DNA from: Caenorhabditis elegans
Lineage: Eukaryota > Nematoda > Chromadorea > Rhabditida > Rhabditidae
DNA length: 64,000 bases
Direction of reading: 5' to 3'
NCBI RefSeq assembly: GCF_000002985.6
Contig: NC_003281.10
Location: 10,292,001-10,356,000, forward strand
The notes beneath the pieces were generated by a model that had not been told where the DNA came from, did no database searches, and saw only the letters and a program-made list of their open reading frames with translations. The stretch's first letter is position 1; every line of letters begins with the position of its first letter. Below, piece by piece: positions 1-11,409 of the stretch. Both the position numbers and the translations under genes were made by a program.

Positions 1-3000
1 CAATTCTTTCCCCCCCCCCCCCCCCAATTTTTCATTTCATTTTTCAATTTTCTTCTCATCACGTAGTAGTCGCATTTTTCTTTGTACTGTGAGTTTTTTT
101 TTGGTTTGAAAATTTGATATTAGAACCTTTAACGGGCTAGAAAAAATCAAATAGCCTAGTGTAGCGGTGGTGGTTCAGAAATTTCTCGAGCTTTCCAGAA
201 GTTTTTCGAAATTTTCAGATGGGAAAACTCTCAAGAATTCTTGGGTTTTCTCTAATTTTCCAAAAGTTTGAAAATCAGAACTTTCTGGCAAGTTTTTTTC
301 TGAGAAAATTTGAAATATTTGTGTTGCAGCCAAAAAAAACTTTTTCTTTGTTGCGGAAGTTGGATGAGTTTAAAAATTGATAACTGCCAATTTTTTATTT
401 TATGTCTCTTGAACTGTTTTCTTCGGAAATTGAACCTTCATTTTTGCCTAGAAGCCCTAATTTTTTTCAGTTCTCGGTGTTCTACCTTTTCGCCGAACTG
501 TCCTTCCCGTCCCGCCTCTCTCTTGATCTGGTTTTATCTATTGTTCATATTTTCAATCATTTTTTCTTCTAGAATGTTTCTTTTTGTTTTTATTTGTTTC
601 GAAACTTTTAAACTTTGACTTACTGTCTGCTGGCTAGAATAAGTTCACTTTAAAGACTTAGGAAATGGGTCCGAGGAAGTATGCCCGGGGGTCGGAGGCT
701 TTTAGGTCACAGTGAAAAATTCTAAGCCCCTTCAATATTTCTAGGCCACCACTGTATTTATTATTTCTCGCTAGTAGTCTTAAGCCGCCACTTGCTTTTT
801 TCTAACACCATTGTTTTTTTTCTAGGCCAAAAAAATTATTCAACTATCACAATATTTTCTAGACAATCCCGGTTTTCACAAAACCTGACCAAAAAAAAAA
901 CTCAATATTTCTAGGCCACCAACATTTTTCACTCACCGAAATTTATTTTCTAGGCCTCGAAACTGTTTCTAGATTCTCAATCAATACTTTGTCTAGACTT
1001 CCGTACTTCCCCGTAATCTACTCAAAATTCCCCGGCCACCAAAGTTTTTTCTAGGCCACCGCCGAAATTTATTCACTAGGCCAGTGAATTGCCTCTAGAC
1101 TACTCTTCTTTCACAAATCACAAAACAATTCCTAGGCTCCCAAAAACTATTCTTCCTATTTTTATCTTTATCATCCAGACATGGGAAACACCTCCATATT
1201 TATCATAAACATCCAGACCAAAAAATGTTTTATTGTTTTCAATTTTTAGTTCCTGTTTTAAGTACTTTGCATTTTTATTTTCTCTTTAAATAGATGAAAC
1301 AGTGGACCAAAAAAATTGTTCGAAATTTTTTTTTGCTACCGTACCCCATGATTTCGTTTATTTTCACACCCAAATGGATGAGAAATCAAACAATTCGTGT
1401 TAATTGTTGATAGAAAGTGATAAAAAGAACGCCTTCGAGTTACGTAATTGTCGGTTCAAAATTTCAAAATTTTTTTGAGAGGCAGCTGATCGAAAGACCA
1501 GGAGACTTCTGTCTTGAAAGGTGTCTAGATCACACATCTGTGCTTATCTTATCACTTTTTTCTTGAAACTTTGATCACACTCTAGACATAGGTAACGGTC
1601 AAGAAATAATTAGGGGTGATTTTTGAACTTCCATGGTAGGCAGGCGCGGTTTCAGGGCTCTTCTTGCGTGAAAGCAGAGTGTTCTCGAACCCGTTAGATG
1701 TCTGCTGCTTTTTTTGTGCCAAGTGAGAGGATTAATGTGCAGCAGACAATTCATTGGTTTTAATCGATCTACTGTCGACATCTCTCAAAATTTGGGCCAC
1801 CTTAAATACAACTAGGTTACCCTTGCCTATTCAAAGCTTAGTCAAGGCCTACCTGTGGCCTATTGAACAACTTCTAAATTCTACCCTAGATCTCACAAAG
1901 GTTTCCATGACCTACCCAAGCCGGGGCGGCAGAATTTTCCAAATTTAGAGCAATAATTGTGGTAAATCTATCATCAACTTGGCCCGAAGCCTGTTCCAAG
2001 TTCCAAGATTTGAACTTTTTTGGCCTTTTCCTACTCTAGTCCTTTTGCTCGTCAGCCTGTACCACCAAATTCTCTATGTTCATGTAGAGTACGTCCAACC
2101 TTTGCCCTTCAGTATCGAATTTCCGTTTCTTATAAGTGCCTAGAATTGCATGTTGCTCATCATCATGCTATCTGATCCTCTCTAGCGATGATCCCAATTA
2201 AATTTGTTGTCGCGGTATCTTCTCCAATTGCTTTTTCGGGTGGGGGCCGGGTCTTCTCCTTCCCCATTGGCTTCTCCACCATTCCCATTTTATTCTGTGT
2301 TGTAATCGTCAAGTATCATTATATCATCAAGTTGATAGAGGGGAATGAAAACTTTAAGGCATCCTTCTTTACACAATCATTTTATCTGCTGATCCATTTA
2401 TCAATGGGATCATGTGACACTATTTGATCTTTATTGGTTCTTTAGCTTTCTAAAAACGTTTACACCTTCTTTGGTACCGCTACAGTTGCTCCTCTAGAAG
2501 ACTCTAAAGGTTCTAAATAATCTTAGAGGGTTCCTATACCCCCTGAACCCGGAGAAAATCGATAATATCTCGTTGCCGCTCATAAAATTGATAATGGACA
2601 CCAACCTATATCACTGCCCTCCGAAACTTGTTCCCATGCGTATATTTCTCTTTGATATCTCGTCGCCGACATTCCTCCTTTTATCCACTCCTCCTTGTGT
2701 ATTCTTTTCTTCCTTTTTGAACTCGATTTTTTATATCTAGGCTTTAAATCAATAGAAATATTGATGACAAATAAAAATCTACATAGAATTTGCTACATTT
2801 TGCTAGTTGATATCGTTTCGATTACTCAACTCTCGAAAAAGTTTTAGCCACCGACATCTAGCAGGATCAGATTCCAGGATGTGTGGTTTATTTGGGCCCG
2901 TTAGGTGTCGGCTGCCATTTTTTTGAATAGGGGAGGGTGCGCTCGCTATTCCGCTAGACCTGTGAGATGTCCGCTGCTTCACTACTTCCTTCAGAACTTG

Positions 3001-3196
3001 ATAACTAGAAAATGTAGTTTTGCAAAAAATGAGTTTTGCCGGTTTTTAGTTTTGGAAAGATTACTGTCTCCCTATTAATTTATTTTTCTCCACATCCTTA
3101 ACAAACTTTCAAAAACATCTCCTAAAATCATTTCAGACAATAATCATATCACAATAAACACCTTCGCTATCTCAAAAAAGTACAAAACGTCCACAA
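1..3196. other. Non-coding stretch upstream of the first transporter gene
   Basis: I see no exon chain here that I can support on either strand. The stretch starts with a C homopolymer (11-25). Between about 740 and 1140 it holds repeated, degenerate copies of TTTCTAGGCCACC, for example near 741, 907 and 1051. The core of this motif recurs in reverse orientation at 18.6-18.8 kb. GTCGGC-core elements lie near 1689, 2896 and 2958. The last 60 bases before 3197 contain a TTTCAG that could serve as a trans-splice acceptor for the downstream gene. Confidence 0.6.
740..1140. repeat. Degenerate CTAGGCCACC repeat cluster
   Basis: Short units containing CTAGGCCACC or CTAGGCC recur about every 40-100 bases, separated by T-rich sequence. 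The same word occurs in the opposite orientation as GGTGGCCTAG around 18606-18790, so this looks like a dispersed low-complexity family rather than a single-locus satellite. Confidence 0.5.
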
Positions 3197-6100
3197 ATGG
3201 CGGGCAGAACCCTCAAGAAGTCGGCGACGGCGATCTCGGATACGTTGCGCCGCACGTTCTCCTCGAAGACTTGGGAGCATCGTGAGCAGCTGCATTCTCT
3301 TCAGGAAGATGTAAGTCCAAAAAAGGAATACTATATATTTTAAGAAAAATTTCAGAATAAATTCTTTTTGCGAAAAGTGCGATGGCAAATTGCACTTCTA
3401 GCTCATTTTGGATTTGCGATTTCGTTTGGAATTCGGTCGAATTTTGGAGTTGCCAAGAATCGGATGATCAATAATTTTACAGATGCATATGGAGAAGTTC
3501 ATGTAAGTAAAACAAGTTTTAATTGTAGTGGTCCTCTTCTTTCTGTAGTTTGGTCCTCTTCTTTCTGTAGTTTTTTAGTTCTGTAGTTTAAAATGATTGT
3601 GAAGTGTCGGCTGCTTCTGAGCCGCACAGGTGCGGCCTTAATCTCAACTTTCCGAATTTCAGGAAAAGGAATTCTTCTGGACAGGAACCGAAGTCGGAAT
3701 GATGGAGAGTTCTTTCTTCTATGGCTACGCTGCCTCTCAAATTCCGGCCGGTGTGATCGCCGCCAAATTCGCGCCCAACAAACTCTTCATGCTCGGAATC
3801 CTCTTCGCCTCCCTGCTCAACATAGTCACCGCAATCTGCCTGAACTTTCACCCGTTCACCGATATCTTCGTGATGGTCATACAGGTTATGCAGGGACTCG
3901 CCCTTGGAGTATGCTATCCAGCAATGCACGGAGTCTGGAAGTACTGGGCTCCACCACTCGAGAGATCCAAACTCGCCACGACTACATTCACCGGAGCCTC
4001 AGTCGGTGTGATGGTTGGACTGCCCGCGTCTGCGTACCTTGTCTCTCATTTCAGTTGGAGCACACCGTTCTATGTATTTGGAGCACTGGGAATTGTGTGG
4101 TCGATTTTATGGATTTACGTGTCGGGTACAAGTCCGGAAACTCATGGGTATATAAGTGCAGATGAGAAAAAGTATATCACGGAGAAAGTTGGATCGGTAG
4201 CTGTGAAGAATATGACGGTGAGTGTCTAGTTCCAGAGAGATGTCTGCTGCAAAGATGTGAGCGACCGACCCGGGAGATGTCAGCTGTTCTTTCTTAATTC
4301 CGAAGCGCCCCTGAAAAATCATATTTTCAGCTTACCACTCTTCCATGGCGTGACATGATGACATCCACCGCTGTATGGGCAATCATTATCTGCTCCTTCT
4401 GTCGCTCGTGGAGCTTCTTCTTGCTCCTCGGAAACCAGCTGACCTACATGAAAGACGTCTTGCATATTGACATCAAAAACGTGAGTTATTATTTAGCATG
4501 GCGGCCGACATATTAGGGGTCTTTACATAAATCTAAAATTTTCAGAGTGGTCTCATCGCGATCTTCCCGCAACTTGGAATGTGCATTGTCACACTTACCA
4601 GTGGTCAACTATCCGATTACCTAAGATCTTCTGGAAAAATGAGCACAGAAGCCGTCAGAAAATCCGTGAACACTTTTGGATTCACAGTTGAAGCAGTGAT
4701 GCTAGGATGTCTGGCGTTTGTTCGGGATCCTGTGATTGCAGTGACTTTCTTGATCATTGCTTGCTCGGGAGCCGGAGCCGTTCTTTCTGGATTCAATGTG
4801 AACCACTTTGATATTGCTCCAAGACATGCTCCAATCCTTATGGGAATTGCAAATGGACTCGGAGCCATCGCAGGCGTTGGTGGAATCGTCACAAATTCGT
4901 TGACATATCAGGTGAGTCATCCAAATTGATTTATAGTTTGAGTACTTGGTTTTTCGGTTCTTTAGATTAGGTTTCTAGACAATAAAATTTTAATTGTGTG
5001 GGGGAGAGATCAGAGAAAAATGGCTAAGATTCACCGAAAAACTGGGCATTCGGGGAAAGAGAAGAGGAGATGATTTATAGTTTGATTGCCCCATCGCACG
5101 TTGTCTCTTGAAATGCCCATGAAATGTCGGCTGCTTAAACTAGCCGGTAAACTGAGAACCAGACGTCTTTAAAAATCTGAATGCGGTCGCGGTAATCTCT
5201 GACGTCACAGCTCATGCTTTATCTTAGCTTTTTCATGCTTAGGCTTTTGATTAGACTTAGGCTTTCACAGCAGGCTTAGGCTTTGGCTTTAGTGCAGGTT
5301 CAGTCTTGACGCGCTATCACCTGCTAATGGCCGAGTTTTTCCTCTTCCATCCCTCTCCTAATCTTGACTATCTTTTTACAGAATCCTGATGGCTGGCAAT
5401 GGGTTTTCCTTCTAGCCATGTCAATCGATATCTTTGGAATAATTTTCTTCCTCATTTTCGCGAAAGGAGATGTTTTGGTAAGATTCTTTGGAATATCCTA
5501 TAAAATTTTGAATATTGTTTCAGCCGTGGGCTCGCGAACCGGAGAAGGAGGAGACGTTCAACGAATTTGTGCGACGAATGTGTACGTTGCTTGAAACGAA
5601 CTTTTTGATGAATAAACCCACTTTTGTTTTTTACTTTTTTACTAACAATTTTCATTGTTTTGTGTGTGTCATTTGGTTTCTTAAGTTCGTACTTGGTTTC
5701 GTGAAAATTTCCAAAGCGCATTAAATATTTTCAGCCACAATGGTGAGAAGCTTGTCAAGGCGAACAAGGACACGCAGTACTGATACGAATTATGATAAGT
5801 GAGTTTTAAAAAAAGTTAAATGACTTTTCAGTAGTAAAGTAGCTGAAGCTATTAAAGCTGAAAAATCCAGCGAATCTACTTCTCCGCTATTTAATTTTGC
5901 CGACACTTCCAACCCGTGAAATGTCGGCTAAATTTTTCCGCGAATCAGGAAAATATGGCTTGAACTTCCTGAAATTTTTACTTTTGTAGCATAAGATTCG
6001 TGAAAATTAATTTGAGAATTATCTTCCTAGATTAAATACAAATTACAATTTTTCACAAACGAAACCTACACTGAACACCAAGCACATGATTTTTCCTAAA

Positions 6101-6347
6101 TCGGAATCCTCGGACTCATAATTTCACAAATCCAGATTCTCATGAGAGCATGCCTCTAAACCTCGAAATTTTCAGAATGGAGGAAGAAAGAGTCAACTCT
6201 TCGGAAATGAAGGCTTGTGCCAAATCCGATGTTCCAGTACCAGAAGAAGGTGTTCTGAACGAGACGCAAGCCATCGGTGGAAGCCTCGAAGTTGTGCCTG
6301 AAGAGCCAGCAAATAAGAATTTGAGAACGGATAGGCCTGAAGTTTAA
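3197..6347 (+). CDS. vglu-2: SLC17/VGLUT-like major facilitator transporter (first tandem copy)
   Basis: Nine exons join in frame to 573 residues: 3197-3310, 3356-3502, 3663-4217, 4331-4480, 4546-4911, 5382-5477, 5524-5581, 5735-5798 and 6176-6347. The protein is a 12-TM MFS carrier of the vesicular glutamate transporter (SLC17A6-8) branch. It keeps the TM1 GIRSNFGVA motif, WAPPLERSKLATT in the TM4-5 loop, FCRSW in TM7 and the FNVNHFDIAPR signature in TM10. The tail after the last helix is hydrophilic. Three charged residues required in mammalian VGLUTs are altered: TM2 His to Glu in GMMESSFF, and TM4 Arg to Gln and Glu to Leu in IQVMQGLALG. The gene lies head-to-tail with a close paralogue. 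The vglu-2 name is from memory of gene order and is less certain than the family. The start codon opens a basic cytosolic N-terminus. Confidence 0.88.
5225..5300 (+). repeat. Short CTTAGGCTTT repeats in transporter intron 5
   Basis: Several copies of CTTAGGCTTT or close variants (AGGCTTTGGC, TTAGCTTTT) occur within about 75 bases. Each contains TTAGGC, the nematode telomere unit, but the copies are separated by unrelated bases, so this is at most a degenerate telomere-like patch. Confidence 0.5.
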
Positions 6348-7163
6348 AAAATTCACACACATTTTTCATATTTATGCATATTGTCCAAATTCCCTATACT
6401 GATCTCAATGTCCTTTACCATTTCTCCCGACTGACGGCCATGTCGTCGTAGTTCCTTGACAAACATGCAATTCCGATCACTTTAAAGGCGCATAGGGAGG
6501 AATTTTGTGTCTAACCCGGCAGATGTCGGATGTTTATTTTCATCCTCTCCTGCTTGAACTTGAAACTTTTTCAAATGTCTGTAGTCATTTTAATGTGTTC
6601 TTTCTGTCTTTTTTCAAACTAGTCACGTTTTATGCTCTTACCAATCAATACGACTCACTCGATTTTTATAAATTTGTTTTGAATTTCGCCCGAATTTTCA
6701 GATTTCAAGCGCCCGTCAAGTGTCGGTCGTTTTAACAACATTTGTTCACATAATGGTTGGTTTTTTTTCAGTATTATAACTAACGTTCAGTATTATAACT
6801 GAAAATTCCCGGAACAGTACTAACATTTTAGAAATTAGGATCTTAGAAATCTAGGACCCCGGTGAGCTGGAAGCCCAAGCCTATGAATTTAGGAACTTTA
6901 GTTTTGGGGTAGTAGGAAAAAGGTTCGTTCTATCTAAAAAAATAACATTTATTCCTGTTGAAAAGTTTTTAAAAGTCCACAAATAGTCCCTAAAAGTTGT
7001 AATTTGCCGAAAAAAACAATGATGCACGGCTCTGCTCGGCACCAACGAGAAATTATTTTTGTGTGATGGAGCTTCGAATCGACATTGCCAAAACTAAAAA
7101 AAACGACATTGCCAGAAAAAAACCTTTATTCAATCAAGGAAGCACAATGCATAATTAGAATAC
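6348..7163. other. 3' intergenic stretch between transporter copy 1 and the DUF4139 gene
   Basis: No gene is supported. The stretch holds two GTCGGC-core elements (6513 and 6710) and a direct repeat of TTCAGTATTATAACT at about 6769 and 6787. It is the convergent intergenic region between a plus-strand and a minus-strand gene. Confidence 0.5.
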
Positions 7164-7864
7164 CTATAGTTCACAAACATTGTCCAACAATCTTCCGAAC
7201 GGCTCGTTGTAGCCAATCTTCACGCCTTGTGAACTTGGGAACTTGACAACCACATTGCTCGACTTTCCTGGCTCAAGCTGAATCGTGTAGTTGACAACTC
7301 TTTCCGGCGTGATGGTCGCACCGACCGTCGGCTGCACACTTGCCTCGTCGACTTCCATGGCCTCTGGGCAGTTGAGAATAACCTGGAAAATGGGATTTTT
7401 AAACAAAAAATTTTACAATTTTTTTAAACGAAATACAAAAAAGACAAAAAATGTTTTACCTTGATTCTCGAATCCGTTGATCTGGGCAGCTGCTCACGAA
7501 TCGTCAGAAGCACCGAATTTGGACGAAGATTGGTGACGACAGTGGCCTTCTCGGTGACCAGAGAGGTGACCTTCTTGTTGTGCTCCTGGTAGTTTCTCTC
7601 AGGCTTGTACTGGATACAGATGTTCGGGTCTACACCCAGCGAAATCTCAAACTTCTGTGAAGCAACCACGTCTCCAAACTCCTTCTTGTTCAAAAATTCA
7701 CCGTCGAGGAAGATCGATGCCTGACCGGCGACGAGATGATAAACCGAGGTGTTCACCGAGTTGGCAGCGAGAAACGCAGCGGCATCCAATGATGGGACGG
7801 CCACGTTGGAGAGCTTTGTGTCGACAGTGAATTCTCCGATGTTCACTTTATGAAGTATTGCCAA
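7164..7864 (-). pseudogene. 5'-truncated DUF4139-domain gene copy
   Basis: Two exons, 7460-7864 and 7164-7382, join in phase 0 and encode about 207 residues matching the second half of the DUF4139 domain (MuiA-like family, as in C. elegans F37C4.5). Features typical of that half are the VPSLDAAAFLAANSVN segment, the SVYHLVAGQASIFLDG stretch, a GVDPNICIQYKP strand and QLPRSTDSRIKV before the C-terminal beta segment. Splice sites are good and coding is intact, yet the N-terminal half of the domain and its coiled coil are missing. The only nearby ATGs (7868 and upstream) read out of frame. It may be a partial gene duplicate, or a gene whose first exon I cannot find. The first position given is only the first sense codon I trust, not a proven start. 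Confidence 0.6.
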
Positions 7865-8425
7865 CCATTTGATTAGAACAAAACAAAGAACTCATTGTCA
7901 TAAAAATACTCGATAAAAGTCGGCGAGATTTCGTTGAAAATAAACGCATTTTTCACTGATTTTTGAACTTCCCGCAAAACTAAATCATGAACTCACCGAA
8001 ATACTGAACTTCTTAGGTTTAATAATTCACAGATCTTTATGAAATAATATTTCCTATTGAGCACTTAGCTTGAGCACCTAGCTTCAGATTGTTTCTTCGG
8101 GGACTTGTTTCAAATTTTAAACTCTTTTTAATTATATAACGAATTTTTTTAAAGTTCTAGAAGCTTCCAGTTGAATCAAAAAACTGAATTTTGAGGCAAG
8201 TTTTCGTCTAACATTTTTCAATTTTTGTCTAACATTTTTCATTACGAAATTGCCAATATGTGTTATCAAAAAGGCAACAGCTTGTGTCCATTAATCATTG
8301 TAGCCTGCGCATCCTACACTCCTCCCCTATCGGCCCCCGAAAACTTGGCGTTTACCAATCTTCTATCAGAGAATATTTTCCATACGTCTTTACTAACTAC
8401 CTTATTTTTTAACAAATTTAATTTC
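7865..8425. other. Divergent intergenic region before the second transporter
   Basis: AT-rich, with no supported exon. An open frame runs from 8225 into the first transporter exon, but it adds nothing homologous to the paralogue, whose N-terminus begins at the equivalent of 8426. I treat the region as 5' flank and 5' UTR. Confidence 0.5.
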
Positions 8426-11290
8426 ATGCCGAACGGATCCATTAGAAACTGCGCAAATGCGGTAGCAGATACCGTTCGCCAAACGTTCTCCAGAAAGACT
8501 TGGGAGCATAAGGAACAGCTTCAAACTATTACTGAACAGGTTAGTTCAAGAATTTGATTTTTTTTTAAATTTTAGTGAGAAATTTGGATTTCAGAAAAAA
8601 TTCTTCCTGCGAAAAGTGCGATGGCAAATTGCTATTCTAGCTCATTTCGGATTCGCGATTTCATTTGGAATACGGTCGAATTTCGGTGTCGCCAAGAATC
8701 GGATGGTCAATAATTTTACAGATGCATATGGAGAAGTTCATGTGAGTTGAATATACACCCGTGAAGTGTCGGATGCTTCAGTTAACGCTAGCAGTCTTGT
8801 AAGCCCTGTTAGCGTGAAACGTCGACTGTTGTCATAAATAAAAAGATCTTTTATTGAACCGGTTTTTTAATTTTCAGGAATCGGGAATTTCGGCAATTGC
8901 TGGTTTTTTCTATTTTCAGTAAATCAGCACTTTCGTAAATCAGCAAACCCGCGAATTGTCGGACGCTGGCCGTTTAATTTCAAACAATTTTCAAGCTATA
9001 ACAATCATTAGAACAGTATTACATTTCCAGTAGGATACAATAGAAAATGTTCCCCAAACTTGGTCAGAGAACTGGTTTTCCGGTAATAAAAACTGATATT
9101 TAATGTTTTCTTTCTTCTTCAAAAGTTAGATTCGGGGGGTTATTCGATGAAAGGTTATCTTATCTTCTTTTTTTTGAACAGAGGGATCTTTGGAATCAGA
9201 AACTAAAGGATGATTACCTGGGAAACGTCGGTCACTTTGTTGGCCAGCAAGCTCCCCGCGAAATGTCGGCTGCTGAATTTTTATATTGTTTCCAGGAACG
9301 TGAATTCTTGTGGACAGGAGCTGAAGTTGGAATGATGGAGAGTTCTTTTTTCTATGGCTACGCTGCCTCCCAAATTCCCGCCGGTGTCCTAGCCGCCAAA
9401 TTTGCACCGAACAAAATCTTCATGCTAGGAATTCTCGTCGCATCTTTCATGAACATACTCTCCGCGATTTCCTTCAACTTTCATCCGTACACTGACATTT
9501 TTGTGATGGTTGTTCAAGCTGTCCAGGGATTAGCGTTAGGGGTACTGTACCCTGCGATGCACGGAGTTTGGAAATTCTGGGCTCCGCCACTGGAAAGGTC
9601 CAAGCTCGCAACCACTGCCTTCACAGGGTCCTCAGTTGGTGTAATGACTGGGTTACCTGCCTCGGCGTACCTGGTCTCTCATTTTAGTTGGAGCACACCT
9701 TTTTATGTGTTTGGAGTTGTGGGAATTATATGGTCTCTTATATGGATGTACGTGTCATCTCATAGTCCGGAGACTCATGGATACATCAGCGATGATGAGA
9801 AGAAGCAGGTTACCGAGAAAATTGGAGATGTTGCAGTGAAGAATATGTCGGTAAGTCCATAGCGGCAGACGTCTTACAGTCTTGTGACAGAGCCGTAGGG
9901 TGACGGCCGCTGTTTGTCCGGCCGAAACTCTCTTCTTACCTCGGTATTTCAGCTCACAACACTACCATGGCGTGACATGATGACCTCCTCAGCTGTTTGG
10001 GCAATCATTATCTGCACATTTTGCCGCTCCTGGGGATTCTTCTTGCTCCTCGGAAATCAGCTGACCTATATGAAAGACGTCTTGCATATTGATATTAAAA
10101 ACGTGCGTTTTTTCCGAAGTGGAGTAGGGGTACTGTAGGAGTACTGTAGTAGTACAGTACGATTACTTTAGATTTGAAAAAATGAGGATTTTTGAAACTT
10201 CTAATTTCCTAATATGAAGCCCTGGCCAATTTTTCAAAAATTTAGAAATCCCATCAGGTGTCGGCTGCTAAATTTAAAGTTACAGAGCGGATTCATCTCA
10301 ATCTTTCCTCAATTTGGAATGTGTATCGTCACATTAGCCACCGGTCAACTCTGTGATTACCTAAGATCTTCTGGAAAAATGAGCACAGAAGCCGTCAGAA
10401 AATCAGTGAACACTTTTGGATTCACAGTTGAAGCAATGATGCTAGGATGTCTGGCGTTTGTTCGGGATCCTGTGATTGCGGTGACGTGCCTGGTCATCGC
10501 GTGTACCGGATCTGGATCCGTACTTTCTGGATTCAACGTCAACCATTTCGATATTGCTCCAAGGTATGCTCCGATCCTTATGGGAATTGCTAACGGGCTC
10601 GGAGCAGTTGCAGGAGTTGGAGGAATGGTAACGAATACGGTTACCTATCAGGTAAGGCTTCTGCAGTATTAATGTAGTTCCGCGATACTGTAAGATTACT
10701 GTAGGTTACAGTAGGTTTAGAGTAAAGTTACTGTAGGGTTTCTTTAGGTTACTATGAGATAAGTGTAGGGTTACTGTAGAGTTATTGTAGGATTACTGTA
10801 ATATAGATAACTTTGTTGCAGAACCCAGATGGCTGGAAATGGGTCTTTCTTTTGGCCATGGCGATTGATATTTTTGGAGTAATTTTCTTCCTCATTTTCG
10901 CGAAGGGTGATGTTTTGGTGAGTTTTTTTTTGTTTTGGAATTCACAGAAAATCTATAAGTTCTGTTTCAGCCGTGGGCCCGCGAGCCGGAAAAGGAGGAA
11001 ACGTTCAACGAGTTTGTTCGCAGAATGTGTAAGATTTGATATATATTGTGGTTTTTTACGATGCATGTATCTATAGATCAAATTTCAGCGATCAAAGTGA
11101 GAAGTTTGTCTAGAAAAACAAGGAATCGGGAAGGCGACACGAGTTATGAAAAGTGAGTTGACTTCTGTGATGTCTGTCACTCTGAAACAAAAATTTTCAT
11201 TTCAGAATGGAAGAAGACTCGGAGATGAAGCCTTGCTCCAAAAAAGTAGAAGCTCGAGCTCCCGCTGAAAAATCTGAAAGTTCTTCGTGA
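8426..11290 (+). CDS. vglu-3: SLC17/VGLUT-like major facilitator transporter (second tandem copy)
   Basis: Nine exons: 8426-8539, 8595-8741, 9296-9850, 9953-10102, 10286-10651, 10822-10917, 10971-11028, 11089-11152 and 11206-11290, giving 544 residues. Exons 1-8 have exactly the lengths of the upstream paralogue (114, 147, 555, 150, 366, 96, 58, 64); only the last exon is shorter (85 versus 172), so the acidic C-terminal tail is reduced. Stretches of exon 5 are nearly identical at DNA level to copy 1. The same VGLUT signatures are present, and so are the same non-conservative changes (Glu in TM2; Gln and Leu in TM4), so the replacement predates the duplication. Introns are unrelated in length. 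Converges on the fukutin-like gene with only about 120 bases between stop codons. The vglu-3 name is from memory of gene order. Confidence 0.88.
10680..10803 (+). repeat. Degenerate GATTACTGTAGG tandem repeat in transporter intron 5
   Basis: About ten imperfect copies of a 10-13 base unit around TTACTGTAGG follow one another inside the intron. A smaller patch of GTACTGTAG units lies in the preceding intron at about 10125-10165. Confidence 0.65.
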
Positions 11291-11409
11291 CTTTGCACTT
11301 ATTCAATTTTTTGTACATTTTTTGACTGGCGATCTCTGTCGTAACATTGGCTGGAGTTTAAAAATCTGAGGTCTGACGAAATTCATATAAGATCTATAAA
11401 TGAATGAAA

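Noticed and set aside
11-25. C homopolymer at the window start as a G-quadruplex or telomeric signal
   Set aside because: A single 15-base run without repeats; homopolymers of this size are common in worm intergenic DNA.
310-618. 102-codon open frame near the window start
   Set aside because: Phe/Leu/Cys-rich translation of T-rich DNA with no domain or splice support.
8225-8425. In-frame N-terminal extension of the second transporter
   Set aside because: The paralogue has no equivalent, and the 8426 start gives an exon 1 of exactly the same length as in copy 1.
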